Source of the DNA: CADCWK01 sp035944555
GTDB taxonomy: Bacteria > Chloroflexota > Chloroflexia > Thermomicrobiales > UBA6265
Length of the DNA stretch: 64,000 bases
Assembly: GCA_035944555.1 (NCBI GenBank)
Contig: DASZAY010000029.1
Coordinates: forward strand, 1-64,000
Reading direction: 5' to 3'
Shown: positions 18,504-27,362 of the stretch, in pieces
Numbering within the stretch: the stretch's first letter is position 1
Layout: every line of letters starts with the position of its first letter
Position numbers and translations under genes: made by a program
The notes under the pieces: generated by a model
What the model was told of the DNA's origin: nothing
Database searches by the model: none
The model's input: the letters and a program-made list of their open reading frames with translations, nothing else

Positions 18504-18518
18504 GTTTATCGTATAAAC
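18504..18518. promoter_or_regulatory. Predicted TetR operator
   Basis: GTTTAT-CGT-ATAAAC is a perfect 6-bp dyad with 3-nt spacer, in an AT-rich patch between divergent TetR and membrane-protein genes. Binding by the neighbouring TetR is inferred from position. Confidence 0.7.
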
Positions 18519-18564
18519 GTATCCCGTAAACCGACCAAGGGTTCGGACATGCTGGAGTTGCCCC

Positions 18565-19008
18565 ATGGATCGCGCTACCCCCGTCCACCTTCGCCCTTCC
18601 GAGCTGGTCCTGGGTCTGCTCGTCTGGGTCGTCCTTACGGCACTGATCGTGCTCGTCGTCGGCCCGATCCTGCCCGGGCCCACTGACGGGGCACCAACGC
18701 TCCTGACCTATGCCCTTGTCTGCGTCGTGACGACTGGAGCATCGGCGTTGCTGGCCATGGGCTGGACGAGGTTCACGGGGCAGCGACTGGATAGCGGGAC
18801 CGGGCTCCGGATCGGTGTCGCGCTGCTCGTCGGGCTGTTTCTCGACGGTGTGCTCGTCGCGGCGCTCGGATTCGGGTATCCCCGCGCCGACGCCCTCCAG
18901 ACCCGGACGATCACCGTCGCCTTCCTGCTCGCCTACCCGTTGGCCGTCGCGGGTCCCTGGGCGACCGGGTGGTGGCTGGAATCCCGCCGGTCCCATTCCG
19001 CCGGCTGA
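18565..19008 (+). CDS. Four-helix membrane protein of unknown function, TetR-controlled
   Basis: This 147-aa protein has four hydrophobic helices (about residues 14-36, 44-65, 79-100 and 112-135) and a short basic C-terminus. It resembles small DUF5367-type membrane proteins often found beside TetR regulators, but I cannot place it with certainty. A GGAG site precedes the ATG. The shared operator suggests that it responds to the same ligand as the TetR, so export or membrane protection is a reasonable guess. Confidence 0.6.
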   Translation: MDRATPVHLRPSELVLGLLVWVVLTALIVLVVGPILPGPTDGAPTLLTYALVCVVTTGASALLAMGWTRFTGQRLDSGTGLRIGVALLVGLFLDGVLVAALGFGYPRADALQTRTITVAFLLAYPLAVAGPWATGWWLESRRSHSAG

Positions 19009-19160
19009 CCGCCCCCTCGCCCAGGACCGGCCATGTGATGTGCTACGTTTTCTCCTATCGACGGTGACCCGCAGGCGCGGGGCATCCCACGGCGCCCAGA
19101 GTGGCTGGCATCCCCGCCGGCTGGCGGCCGGGAGTGCCGTCGGTCCATCGGGAGCCACCC

Positions 19161-20531
19161 TTGGGCGTCGGGTTCGAGATCGCCATCATCGTCGTCCTCA
19201 TCATCGCCAACGGCCTGTTCTCCATGTCCGAGATCGCGGTTGTCTCATCGCGAAAGGCTCGCCTCCAGCAGGCCGCCGACAGCGGGAGTGCCGGCGCGCG
19301 CTCGGCGCTTGCCCTGAGCGACAACCCGGGGCGCTTCCTCTCCACCGTCCAGGTGGGCATCAGCCTGATCGGCGTCCTCTCGGGAGCGTTCGGTGGCGCC
19401 ACGCTTGCCAGCCGTCTCGCTCCGGTGATCGAGCCCATCCCCGTCATCGGCGGGTCCGCCCAGCCGGTCGCGTTCGTCATCGTCGTCATCCTGATCACCT
19501 ACGCGACACTGATCCTTGGCGAGCTCGTTCCCAAGCGGATCGGCCTGTCCAACCCGGAGCGTGTGGCCGCGCAGATCGCCCCGCCGATGACAGCACTCGC
19601 GCGGGTGACGTCTCCCGCGATCACGCTCCTCGAGCGCAGCACCCAGCTCGTCCTGCGGCTCGTCCCCGGCGGCGACGCCGAGGAGCCGCCCGTCACTGAA
19701 TCCGAGATCGCCGTCCTGCTCGACCAGGGCACCGAGGCCGGGGTCTTCGTGGCGGCCGAGCGCGACCTGATCGGCCGGGTCTTCGAACTGGGCGACCGGC
19801 GCGCGATCAACCTGATGACGCCTCGCTCGGAAGTGACCTGGCTGGACCTGGAGGATCCGTTCGAAACCAATCGCGATCTGATCCTCTCCAGTCACCGTTC
19901 GATCTTCCCGGTTGCCATGGCCAGCCTTGACGATCTGCGCGGTGTCGTCCGGGCCAAGGACATCCTCGCCGACCTCCAGCGCGGCACCAGCCACGAGCTG
20001 GAGAAGCACATTCGCCCGGTGGAGTTCGTCCCGGAGGGCTTGCCGGCCCTGCGCCTGCTGGAGACGTTCAAGCGGGCGTCCGACCCGATGGCGATCGTCG
20101 TGGACGAGTACGGGGGAACCCAGGGGATCGTCACCCTGCACGATGTCCTGGAAGAGATCGTCGGCGACATCGGCGAGGAGCACCACGCCGAGGACCCCGA
20201 CGCGGTCGAGCGAGAGGACGGCTCGTGGCTGATCGACGGGATGGTCCCGGTCGACGGCTTCCTCAGCCTGCTCGGGTTGCCTCCACTCCCGGACGAAGAG
20301 GATGGCAACTACAACACCCTCGGCGGGTTCGTCCTAACCCGGACGGGACGGATTCCTGACGCCGGCGACCTGTTCGATTGGCAAGGCTGGCGGTTCGAAG
20401 TGATGGATATGGATGGCAACCGGGTCGACAAGGTCCTCGCGAGCCCGATCGTGGACGAACCGGATCCCTTGGCCGGCCCGGCGGACGAGGTCACCGCCGA
20501 CATCACCACCGACGCTCCCGGCCGGAGCTGA
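19161..20531 (+). CDS. CorC/HlyC-type CNNM transporter with CBS domains
   Basis: This protein of ~456 aa opens with a CNNM (DUF21) membrane domain of about three to four helices, including NGLFSMSEIAVVSSRKARL and ILGELVPKRIGL. Two CBS domains follow (PRSEVTWLDLED... and VDEYGGTQGIVTLHDVLEEIVGDI), then a C-terminal CorC_HlyC domain (YNTLGGFVLTRTGRIP...). Such proteins are linked to magnesium/sodium-dependent ion export; the haemolysin name is historical. The TTG at 19161 was chosen because GGGAG precedes it and the product then starts with the usual short N-terminus; an upstream in-frame GTG/ATG would add 20 residues. Confidence 0.9.
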   Translation: MGVGFEIAIIVVLIIANGLFSMSEIAVVSSRKARLQQAADSGSAGARSALALSDNPGRFLSTVQVGISLIGVLSGAFGGATLASRLAPVIEPIPVIGGSAQPVAFVIVVILITYATLILGELVPKRIGLSNPERVAAQIAPPMTALARVTSPAITLLERSTQLVLRLVPGGDAEEPPVTESEIAVLLDQGTEAGVFVAAERDLIGRVFELGDRRAINLMTPRSEVTWLDLEDPFETNRDLILSSHRSIFPVAMASLDDLRGVVRAKDILADLQRGTSHELEKHIRPVEFVPEGLPALRLLETFKRASDPMAIVVDEYGGTQGIVTLHDVLEEIVGDIGEEHHAEDPDAVEREDGSWLIDGMVPVDGFLSLLGLPPLPDEEDGNYNTLGGFVLTRTGRIPDAGDLFDWQGWRFEVMDMDGNRVDKVLASPIVDEPDPLAGPADEVTADITTDAPGRS

Positions 20532-21156
20532 CCCTGGTCGCCGGATTGCAGCATCGACATGATTGTTGCCTGCGCTACATAGCCGTGCCCGTGGATATGG
20601 GATCCGGGTGCGGAGGGCTGACCCGGATCCCGTGACGGTTTCCGGGTCATGCAGCCGGCTTCCCGGGGCCAACGCCGGGAGATTGCGCCATTGACAGCGG
20701 TACCCGTTCGGGCTAATCCGGAACGGGGGGTTGCCGGCATTCCGGTCCACCCAACCCGGCACCGGGGTATGGTGAAGACCGGAGGCTGCCGGTACCGGCC
20801 ACCTGGGGATGGGAAGCCTGTTTCCCGTGCGAATCCGGCGATGTAGCCCCTTCAAGGAATGGCTGGTTACCGTGGCCATTCTGGTGACGTGCCCTGGTTC
20901 GGACCGGGACCATAGTCCGGTTGGAACTGGTCCTATACCCTCCTACACTTGGTACCATCCTCGTGATGGTGGAGGCGGATGGAATTGGTTCTCCCGCACC
21001 GGGCCAGCCTGTTCCCCATCCGGGATAGCCCAACAGGAGCATGACCGACCCGGCCCTGCCCTGGAATCCCACAATTGCTGGTGACCATGTGGCTGGATGC
21101 CGGGCCATACAGGCAGCGAGAGCACGATCGCTGGCACCAGCCAAGGAAGATCTCAG
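20532..21156 (+). other. Long structured non-coding region upstream of the LuxR-type regulator
   Basis: These 625 bases contain no convincing gene. After the 20599-20631 hairpin there is a chain of dyads: CCCGTTC/GAACGGG at 20703-20727, a perfect 12-base palindrome GCCGGTACCGGC at 20788-20799, and GGGAA/TTCCC at 20811-20826. GGACC/GGTCC pairs lie near 20900-20935. The piece around 20787-20860 contains words that recall the cobalamin riboswitch core (GCCAC-TGG, GGGAAG, GTGCGAATCCGG), but in an order that does not match the known fold. It could be a long 5' leader or an unannotated RNA. Confidence 0.4.
20599..20631 (+). terminator. Hairpin after the CorC-type gene
   Basis: A perfect 11-bp stem (20599-20609 with 20621-20631) with an 11-nt loop lies 68 bases after the stop. 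There is no T-tract, so termination strength is uncertain. Confidence 0.5.
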
Positions 21157-21903
21157 ATGACGGACAAGGCGATACGGGTGCTGATCGTCGAGCGGGAAGC
21201 GCTGTTCCGGCGCGGCCTCGCGGGGTGCCTGGCACTCGCGCCAGAGATGACGCTGGTCGGGAGCGCCGGGACGGCGGACGAGGGCTACCGGCTGGCCGAC
21301 GAGGCCGGACCGGATGTCGCACTGATCGGCACGACGTTCGTCGAAGCTCCGGGGCTCGGCGTCGCGACCGAGATGCGCCGGCGTCACCCGGCCCTGGCGA
21401 CGATCGTCGTCTCGGCCAACGAGAACGACGACGAGCTGTTCGGAGCGATCCGCGCCGGTGCGTCGGCCTACACGGGCAAGGACGTCAACGAGACCACACT
21501 GATCGAGTTGATCCGGCGCTCGTCCACGGGCGAGTACGTCATCAACGAGCAGTTGCTGGACAAGCCGTACGTTGCCGCCCGGGTGCTAGATCAGTTCCGG
21601 AACGCGACCAGCAGCGAGCTGGCCCCGACCAGTGCCTTCGCCCCGCTGACCGACCGTGAGCTGGATATCCTCCGCAAGGTCAGTGACGGGATGACCAATG
21701 CCGAGATCGGCTTCGCGCTCGGCATCAGCGCCCAGACCGTCAAGAACCACGTCACCTCGATCCTGCGGAAGCTGGCCGTCAACGACCGCACGCAGGCGGT
21801 CGTCACGGCACTCCGCCGCGGTTGGCTCTCGATCGACGAGCAGCCGCCCCAGAACGGGTTGCGCCCGCCGACACCCATGCCGACCCGGTCGCGCAAGGTG
21901 TAA
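21157..21903 (+). CDS. LuxR-type response regulator with degenerate receiver domain
   Basis: This protein of ~248 aa has a receiver-like domain (~5-120) and a C-terminal NarL/LuxR helix-turn-helix (~168-225: LTDRELDILRKVSDGMTNAE then IGFALGISAQTVKNHVTSIL). The receiver keeps the late Lys (AYTGKD), but the phosphoacceptor Asp is missing: the strand that normally ends in Asp reads DVALIGTTF. The acidic pair at the N-terminus is VERE instead of DD. It therefore probably works without phosphorylation, through dimerisation, a ligand or protein contact. The ATG at 21157 follows AAGGAAG; no histidine kinase is adjacent. A long structured leader precedes it. The target genes are unknown. Confidence 0.85.
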   Translation: MTDKAIRVLIVEREALFRRGLAGCLALAPEMTLVGSAGTADEGYRLADEAGPDVALIGTTFVEAPGLGVATEMRRRHPALATIVVSANENDDELFGAIRAGASAYTGKDVNETTLIELIRRSSTGEYVINEQLLDKPYVAARVLDQFRNATSSELAPTSAFAPLTDRELDILRKVSDGMTNAEIGFALGISAQTVKNHVTSILRKLAVNDRTQAVVTALRRGWLSIDEQPPQNGLRPPTPMPTRSRKV

Positions 21904-21944
21904 CCATCGCGGCGCTCCTCTCCGGAATGCCTGCAACGCGAAGG

Positions 21945-21967
21945 CCCGGCGGAACCATTCCGCCGGG
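21945..21967. terminator. Bidirectional terminator between LuxR and MFS genes
   Basis: A perfect 10-bp stem (21945-21954 with 21958-21967) with a 3-nt loop lies between two converging genes. Confidence 0.75.
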
Positions 21968-22054
21968 ACTTCTGCATTCTTCCGTGTTGTCCGGATGCAC
22001 CGGCTGCTCGCCTGGCGCCCGCCCGGTTGGGGCGAAGCGCGTACCAGCCGCCAG

Positions 22055-23550
22055 TCACCCGCGAGCAGGCGAGACGTCGGGCTCGGCGATGACCTCGGTG
22101 GGCAGCGTCGACGGCACGGCAGGCCGGTCGATCGGGCGCGGCAGGAACGCGGCGAATACCAGCGCGACCAGTGCCGTCCCCGAGGCGATGGCGAGGATGA
22201 GGCGGAAGCCGTCCTGCGACGGGATGCTCGTGCCCCCCATCACGACCGCCGACCCGGCGAGGATGGCGCCCGCCACGGCGCTGGACACGGATGTGCCGAT
22301 GGATCGCACGAGCGTGTTGAAGCTGTTGGCGGCCTCGGTCTCGCTGACCGGGACGGCCGCCATGATCAGGGCGGGCATCGCACCATAGGCCAGTCCGATC
22401 CCGGCGCCGATCACCCCGGCGACCGTTGCCAGCTGCCAGACGGCCCCCATCATCACGGTTCCCAGCCCGTACCCGATCGCGACCACAAGCGCGCCGAGCA
22501 TCAGCGTCGTCCTCGGGCCATAGCGCTGCGTGATCCGGGCGGAGATCGCCGCCGCGACCATCATCACGAGACCACTCGGCGCCAGCGCCAGTCCCGCAAC
22601 GAGCATGGATCGACCAAGCCCATAGCCAGTCTGCGACGGCAACTGGATGAGCTGGGTAATGACGAGGAACATCGCGAACATCGAGAAGCCGAACATCAGC
22701 GACGCGAGGTTGGTCACCAGGACCTGGCGCCGGGCCGTGACCCGGAGATCGACCAGCGGCTGAGTGGTCCGCAGCTCCCACGCGCCCCAGGCCAGGCGAG
22801 TACGACCGCCGCCACGAGCAGCCCGACAGTCAGCCCGCTCGTCCAGCCCCAGTCCGCCCCCTTAGAGACCGCCAGCAGCAGGCTGATCAGCGTGGCTGAG
22901 AGTCCGACCGCTCCGACGATATCCAGCCGTCCCCCGGTGCGGTTGGGCGAGGCCGGGATCAGAAAGGCGACCAGGGCCAGCACGACCGCGCCAAGACCCG
23001 CGGAGACCCAGAACAGGGCGTGCCAGTCGAGATTCTGGGCAATGACCGCCGCGGCCGGCAGGCCCAGCGCGCCGCCCACGCCCAGCGATGCGCTCATCAG
23101 GGCGATCGACGTCCCCAGCCGCTCGGCCGGCAGGACATCGCGCATCAGACTGATGCCCAGAGGGATGACACCGGCGGCGAGCCCCTGGAGCACGCGGCCG
23201 GTGACCATCGGGACCAAGCTGTCGCTGAGCCCGCAGACGACCGAGCCAAGCACCATGAGCGCGAGGCTCGCCAGCAGCACGGGGCGCTTGCCGATCATGT
23301 CGCCCAGGCGTCCCGCGAGGGGCGTGGCGACGGCGCCGGCGAGCAGGGTGGCGGTGATCGCCCAGGCCGCGTCACTGGCCGATGAACGGAGCAGGCTTGG
23401 GAGCTGCGGGATGATCGGGATGACCAGGGTCTGCATCAGGGCAACGGAGATGCCTGCCAGCGCCAGGATCGCCACGATCAGGTTCGGGGAGGATGCGCCG
23501 GGTGCCGGCACGGGATTGGCCGTGGCGGGAGACGGAGCTGCGTGCGACAT
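22055..23550 (-). pseudogene. MFS drug exporter (DHA2/EmrB-QacA type), split by a frameshift
   Basis: Two adjacent reading frames together make one 14-helix exporter of ~500 aa. The first part (from 23550, MSHAAPSP) contains helices 1-6 with the MFS motif GRLGDMIGKRPVLL and GRVLQGLAAGVIPLG. Near 22780-22800 the frame changes by one base; in the other frame the sequence continues as WGAWELRTTQPLVDL and then LASLMFGFSMFAM to the stop at 22055. Restoring one base gives an uninterrupted family member. Start and AAGGA ribosome-binding site are good, and a TetR gene is divergent from it, the usual arrangement for a regulated efflux pump. It is either a true pseudogene or a sequencing error. Confidence 0.85.
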
Positions 23551-23590
23551 CGGAGTCCTTCTGGATGGGACGGCAGGTAGGCGCAGTAGA

Positions 23591-23608
23591 TTAAAGCAAT
23601 TGTTTGAA
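23591..23608. promoter_or_regulatory. Predicted TetR operator between MFS exporter and TetR genes
   Basis: The 18-base imperfect palindrome centred on CAATTG (arms TTAAAGCAA and TTGTTTGAA, 7 of 9 pairs) lies in the AT-rich divergent region, 41 bases upstream of the exporter start and 73 before the TetR start. Confidence 0.55.
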
Positions 23609-23681
23609 TTAGTCGACCCGGTGGTGTTCACTGGTTGCACGCTGGCACACTGATGTGGACGATTGATAGAAAGAACTGGCC

Positions 23682-24392
23682 TTGACCCCAGCACCCCACG
23701 ACGCCGCGCTCGATAACACTGCAGATGATCACGGGCACGCCGCTGCTTCCCGATCGGGGGGTCGTGGCGCAGCGGCTCGCGAGGCGATCCTCGTGGCGGC
23801 TGAGCGGCTGTTCGCCGAGCACGGGCTGGACAACGTCTCGCACCGGCAGATCAGCGCCGCGGCTGGCCAGCGCAATATCGCCGCGGTGAACTACCACTTC
23901 GGCACGACCGAGGAATTGATCCTCGAGATCGTCCGCCGCAACGCCAGGCGCATCGAGCGCTTCCGGGTCGAGGCGCTGGAATCGATCGGCGACGGTGCCA
24001 ACCTGCGTGACTGGATCGGGTGCCTCGTCTACCCGGTTACCCGGCATCTCGACGAGATGGGCTCCCCGACGTGGTATGCCCGGCTCGGCGCCCGGGTGGC
24101 GACCGACCCGCGGTACCAGGACGCGATCGACGAACTTGCCGTCCAGTCTCCCGCGCTCCGGCGGACGATCGAGGGGATCCGCTCGTGCCTGCCGGACCTC
24201 CCAGAGGCGACCCGGGCCGAGCGCAGCGCGATGGCGCGCCTGATCACCGTTCACATGCTGGCCGACCGCGAGGCGGCCCTGGCGGCGGGACGGCCGACCG
24301 CGCGAGCGACATGGGCTGCGTGTGGAGCCGGGATGGTCGACGCCCTCGCCGGGTTGTGGTCGGCCCCGGTCGGACCAGGTACGGATCACTGA
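23682..24392 (+). CDS. TetR-family regulator of the adjacent exporter
   Basis: This 236-aa protein has a Ser/Ala-rich leader followed by a standard TetR helix-turn-helix (REAILVAAERLFAEHGLDN, then SHRQISAAAGQRNIAAVNYHF with the recognition helix, ~50-70). The C-terminal half is helical and carries the ligand-binding surface. It is divergent from the MFS exporter, with a palindrome between them, so it most likely represses efflux. The start is a TTG with only a weak ribosome-binding site; an internal start closer to the HTH cannot be excluded. Confidence 0.85.
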   Translation: MTPAPHDAALDNTADDHGHAAASRSGGRGAAAREAILVAAERLFAEHGLDNVSHRQISAAAGQRNIAAVNYHFGTTEELILEIVRRNARRIERFRVEALESIGDGANLRDWIGCLVYPVTRHLDEMGSPTWYARLGARVATDPRYQDAIDELAVQSPALRRTIEGIRSCLPDLPEATRAERSAMARLITVHMLADREAALAAGRPTARATWAACGAGMVDALAGLWSAPVGPGTDH

Positions 24393-24476
24393 CCAGCGTT
24401 CGTGCCTGCCGGGAGCACACCCGGCGCCCCGGCGGACGCTGCCTTGGCGGCTGGGACTCCCCGGCGATGGGACGAG

Positions 24477-25709
24477 CTAGATGGCGCTGGCGACGACGTC
24501 GCTGAGGCGGGCCCAGCGAGCCGGCGAATCGATGGCGCCGGGCGAGTTCTCCGGCCGGCCACCGGTCGCCCAGCCCGAGCCGAGGTCGCGGTTGGCCAGG
24601 ACGGCCATGCTCAGCCCCGAATCGGGGTCCGCCCAGACCAGGCAGCCGGACTGCCCCAGGTGGCTGATCGTCCGTGGCGAGACCAGGTCGCCCACCCAGT
24701 GCCCCGTCTTGTCGCCGCGCACGTCCCAGCCGAACGCCCACGGGCACCGGTCCCACTCGCGGACGCCGACGATCCCGCCCGGTAGCGGGCCGGGGCGTCG
24801 TGGTTCGTCTCGTGGTGTGATCGGGTTAGGCGCCGGGATCGGAAACGAGGCTGCTTCGGTCTGGTCCGTCGTCATCAGGTGGACGCTGGCCCGGCTGACG
24901 CCGCCGGCCGGGCCACGGTAACCGGCCCCATCGGCGAACTGCCCGGCGAACAGGGCCATCTCCCCCGCCGTCGCGAACAGTCCGCCGGCCGGCGATCCCA
25001 GATGGCGTCCGTAATCGGTGTTGGCGATCCGGTTGGGCCCGTAGCGCCGGGCGAGGTCCGCATCCGCGCCGGGCCGGAAGGTGGTGCGGGTCAGCCCGGC
25101 CGGCCGGAGGACCAGCTCCGTCGCGAGGTCGGCGAAGTCCGTTCCCGCGCCAGTGGCCGCGACGGCCAGTCCCCCGAGCACCCAGTACCCGATATTGCTG
25201 TACCCGACGCGCCGCCCCGGCGGATAGTCGCCCGGGACCGCCGCCGCGGAATCGAGGAGATCGGCGAATGGTGCTTCCCGGGCAAGCAGGTCCGTGATGT
25301 CCGGGTCATCCTTCGGCAGGCCAGCGACATGGCAGAGCAGGTCACGAGCTGTGATCTGCCGCCGGGCGACATCGCTCGTCGCAGTCGCGAACTCGGGGAG
25401 CCAGCGCCGGACCGGCTCATCGAGGTAGAGCTCGCCTCGCTCGACCAGGGCCAGGACCGTCGCCGCGGTCACCGGCTTGGTGAGTGACGCGACCGGGTAG
25501 AGGGTGTCCGGGCCGACTGGACCACCGCTCCCGGCCGAAACCTTGCCAGCGGCATGGTGCAACACGACCTCGCCCCGGAACGCGACGGCCAGCGACACGC
25601 CCGGGACCAGCCGGCTCTCGACCCACTCGTCGACGATCCGGACCGCCCGCTCCAGTCGCTCCGGGCGCGGCCCCCGCACCATGTCCACCTCATGCTTCGC
25701 CGCCGTCAT
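24477..25709 (-). CDS. Serine beta-lactamase-like hydrolase (class C/PBP4* fold)
   Basis: This protein of ~410 aa carries the three active-site motifs of the serine beta-lactamase/penicillin-binding-protein fold: SLTK (~75-78) with the nucleophilic Ser and its Lys, a YSN motif (GYSNIGYW) and a late HLGQSG in place of the KTG box. Members include esterases, D-aminopeptidases and lactamases, so the substrate cannot be read from sequence. There is no signal peptide, so it acts in the cytoplasm. The ATG at 25709 was chosen because a strong GGAGGAA site precedes it; earlier in-frame codons reach into the repeat element upstream. Confidence 0.85.
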   Translation of the reverse strand: MTAAKHEVDMVRGPRPERLERAVRIVDEWVESRLVPGVSLAVAFRGEVVLHHAAGKVSAGSGGPVGPDTLYPVASLTKPVTAATVLALVERGELYLDEPVRRWLPEFATATSDVARRQITARDLLCHVAGLPKDDPDITDLLAREAPFADLLDSAAAVPGDYPPGRRVGYSNIGYWVLGGLAVAATGAGTDFADLATELVLRPAGLTRTTFRPGADADLARRYGPNRIANTDYGRHLGSPAGGLFATAGEMALFAGQFADGAGYRGPAGGVSRASVHLMTTDQTEAASFPIPAPNPITPRDEPRRPGPLPGGIVGVREWDRCPWAFGWDVRGDKTGHWVGDLVSPRTISHLGQSGCLVWADPDSGLSMAVLANRDLGSGWATGGRPENSPGAIDSPARWARLSDVVASAI

Positions 25710-25789
25710 CGTTCCTCCATCGATCGTCGTCATGGGCACATGATGCCGGATCACAGCCCCGGGTGTGCCGGCAGGTACGATCCGGGCCT

Positions 25790-26286
25790 GTAGGGGCGAC
25801 CCTTGTGGTCGCCCGGCCGCGTTAGCGGCCATCGCCTTCAGGCGATATCGGATGTCCGAGAACGCCTGCGGGCTTATGAATATTGGTGCCCCGGGAGACA
25901 GCCCTCTCCCCAACCCCTCTCCCGCTCCGGGATCGCTCCGTTCGGCTGAAGCCTCACTGCGTCTCCCCCGGCCCGGAGCGGGGCTTTCATGTCGCGCTGA
26001 AGCGCTTCCTGGGCTGTCTGTCCCCAACACCGTGATGGAAGCCAACGCTCCCCTCTCCGGGCCGGGTGGCGCTGAAGCCGAGCTGACTACCACCTAGACA
26101 ACCCGAAGCCGGGGAGGGGCCGGGGGAGGGGTCCGTCCCCCGGGGCAGCCGTGCGAACGGAAAGCACCCTGTCAACCAGCACCAGCAATCGCGTTGCAGA
26201 GATCGCCGCGGGCAAGGCCCGCCATTTTCTGGCGAAGCGGGCAGCTCGCCCTAACAGTGCCAGGCGACTCCTAGAGTCGTCCCTAC
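25790..26286. mobile_element. Non-coding repeat element with terminal inverted repeats (MITE-like)
   Basis: The ends are GTAGGGGCGAC (25790-25800) and GTCGTCCCTAC (26276-26286), inverted with 10 of 11 matches. Each end also folds into its own hairpin (25794-25814 and 26263-26281). The interior has no gene; it contains C-rich CTCTCCCCAACCCCTCTCCC (25908-25927) and complementary G-rich tracts (around 26111-26132) and CGCTCCGGG/CGGAGCGGG arms. The size, ends and lack of coding fit a MITE or REP/BIME-like element. It lies between the serine hydrolase start and the stop of the next gene, and the TAG stop of that gene (26283-26285) is inside its right end. Confidence 0.65.
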
Positions 26287-27254
26287 TCCGGCTCCACCTC
26301 GATCAGCCGCGCTAGCCAGCGACGAGCCTCGACCGCCTGCGCCGCCTGGAACGCCCGGAGCGTGGGCAGGCCGGGGACCGGGTCGCCCAGCGAGGCCATC
26401 GTGAAGAAGCCGGCGATAGCCGCGACGACGGGTCGGAGTCGGTCCGGGTCGGTGGCCCGGCCGGTCACGGAGCGCCGGAACAGCTCGTCCGGGGCTGGGC
26501 CACCCTGCATGGCCAGCGACGGGGCGAACCCGACCAGGTCGATAAAGGGCGCGCCGATCCGGGCGTGGGGCCAGTCGACGATCAGCACCCGGTCAGCCGT
26601 CAGCAGCATGTTGTCGGCCCGGAGATCGAGATGGAGCAGCGTCTCGTCCCGTGCCGCCTCCATCCGCCCCTCCTCGGCCCGGACCAGCAGGTCGAGGTGC
26701 CGGAGCGACCAGTTGTCCAGCCCCTCCGGCGGCGCGTCCCGCATCCATGACCAGCGTGGGATCCGGATCAGATTCCAGTCCTCGGCCCGTCCCGTGACCG
26801 TGTCGGGCACCGGCGACGGCGTCAGGGACTCGCCCAGCGCGTCGATGGCGGCGATCACCCGGTCGAGGTCGGCCGGGCGCCACGGCAGCGGCGGGCTGGC
26901 GGCGTCGATGGCTTCGAACGCGAGGACCACCCACCCGGCTGCTCCCTCATCGAACGACCACAGCAACCGGGGGGCAGGGGCGTCGGCCGGCAGCGCGGCG
27001 GCGATGGTCGCTTCCCGCCGGTGGAAGGCCGGCGATTCCGGGTTGAGCGCCGGAGAGACCGCCTTGACGAAGACCGTGCTCCCGCCAGCCAGCGTGAGCC
27101 GACTGGCCAGCCCCGGCGAGAAGCCGCCCGGCAGGCTCACCGCCGACACGACCGGGTCACCCAGCCGACGCTCGATCTCACTCCGCGTCGCTTCGGGCAG
27201 GTCCGGCCACTGCTGTCGCCCGCCGCCCACTCCGCTGGTATCGGTTTGTGCCAT
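26283..27254 (-). CDS. Aminoglycoside phosphotransferase/choline-kinase-like protein
   Basis: This protein of ~323 aa has the small-molecule kinase fold. The catalytic loop LLHLDLRADNMLL (His-x-Asp with Asn four later) and the metal-binding VLIVDWPHARIG are clear; an N-terminal region with FVKAV supplies the ATP-binding Lys. Family members phosphorylate antibiotics, choline, homoserine or other small metabolites, so naming an antibiotic would be unsafe. The ATG at 27254 (MAQTDTSG) is preferred. Its TAG stop lies inside the right end of the repeat element, so insertion may have reset the C-terminus. Confidence 0.8.
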   Translation of the reverse strand: MAQTDTSGVGGGRQQWPDLPEATRSEIERRLGDPVVSAVSLPGGFSPGLASRLTLAGGSTVFVKAVSPALNPESPAFHRREATIAAALPADAPAPRLLWSFDEGAAGWVVLAFEAIDAASPPLPWRPADLDRVIAAIDALGESLTPSPVPDTVTGRAEDWNLIRIPRWSWMRDAPPEGLDNWSLRHLDLLVRAEEGRMEAARDETLLHLDLRADNMLLTADRVLIVDWPHARIGAPFIDLVGFAPSLAMQGGPAPDELFRRSVTGRATDPDRLRPVVAAIAGFFTMASLGDPVPGLPTLRAFQAAQAVEARRWLARLIEVEPE

Positions 27255-27291
27255 GGTGCCTCCCACACTGGCTGATCATTCCCGGACACGA

Positions 27292-27337
27292 CGACGCCCG
27301 GGACCACTGCCCACAGGGTAGCGGTCTCCGGGCGTCG
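27292..27337. terminator. Terminator-like hairpin downstream of hflX
   Basis: The arms CGACGCCCGG (27292-27301) and CCGGGCGTCG (27328-27337) pair perfectly, and inner bases extend the stem. It sits 26 bases past the hflX stop in the reading direction of hflX and 38 bases upstream of the kinase start. Confidence 0.65.
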
Positions 27338-27362
27338 CCGGGGTATTCAGGTGGAGTTGGCG

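Noticed and set aside
20787..20860. Cobalamin riboswitch
   Set aside because: The words GGGAAG, GCCAC-TGG and GTGCGAATCCGG occur, but their order does not match the known architecture, and I cannot fold the core.
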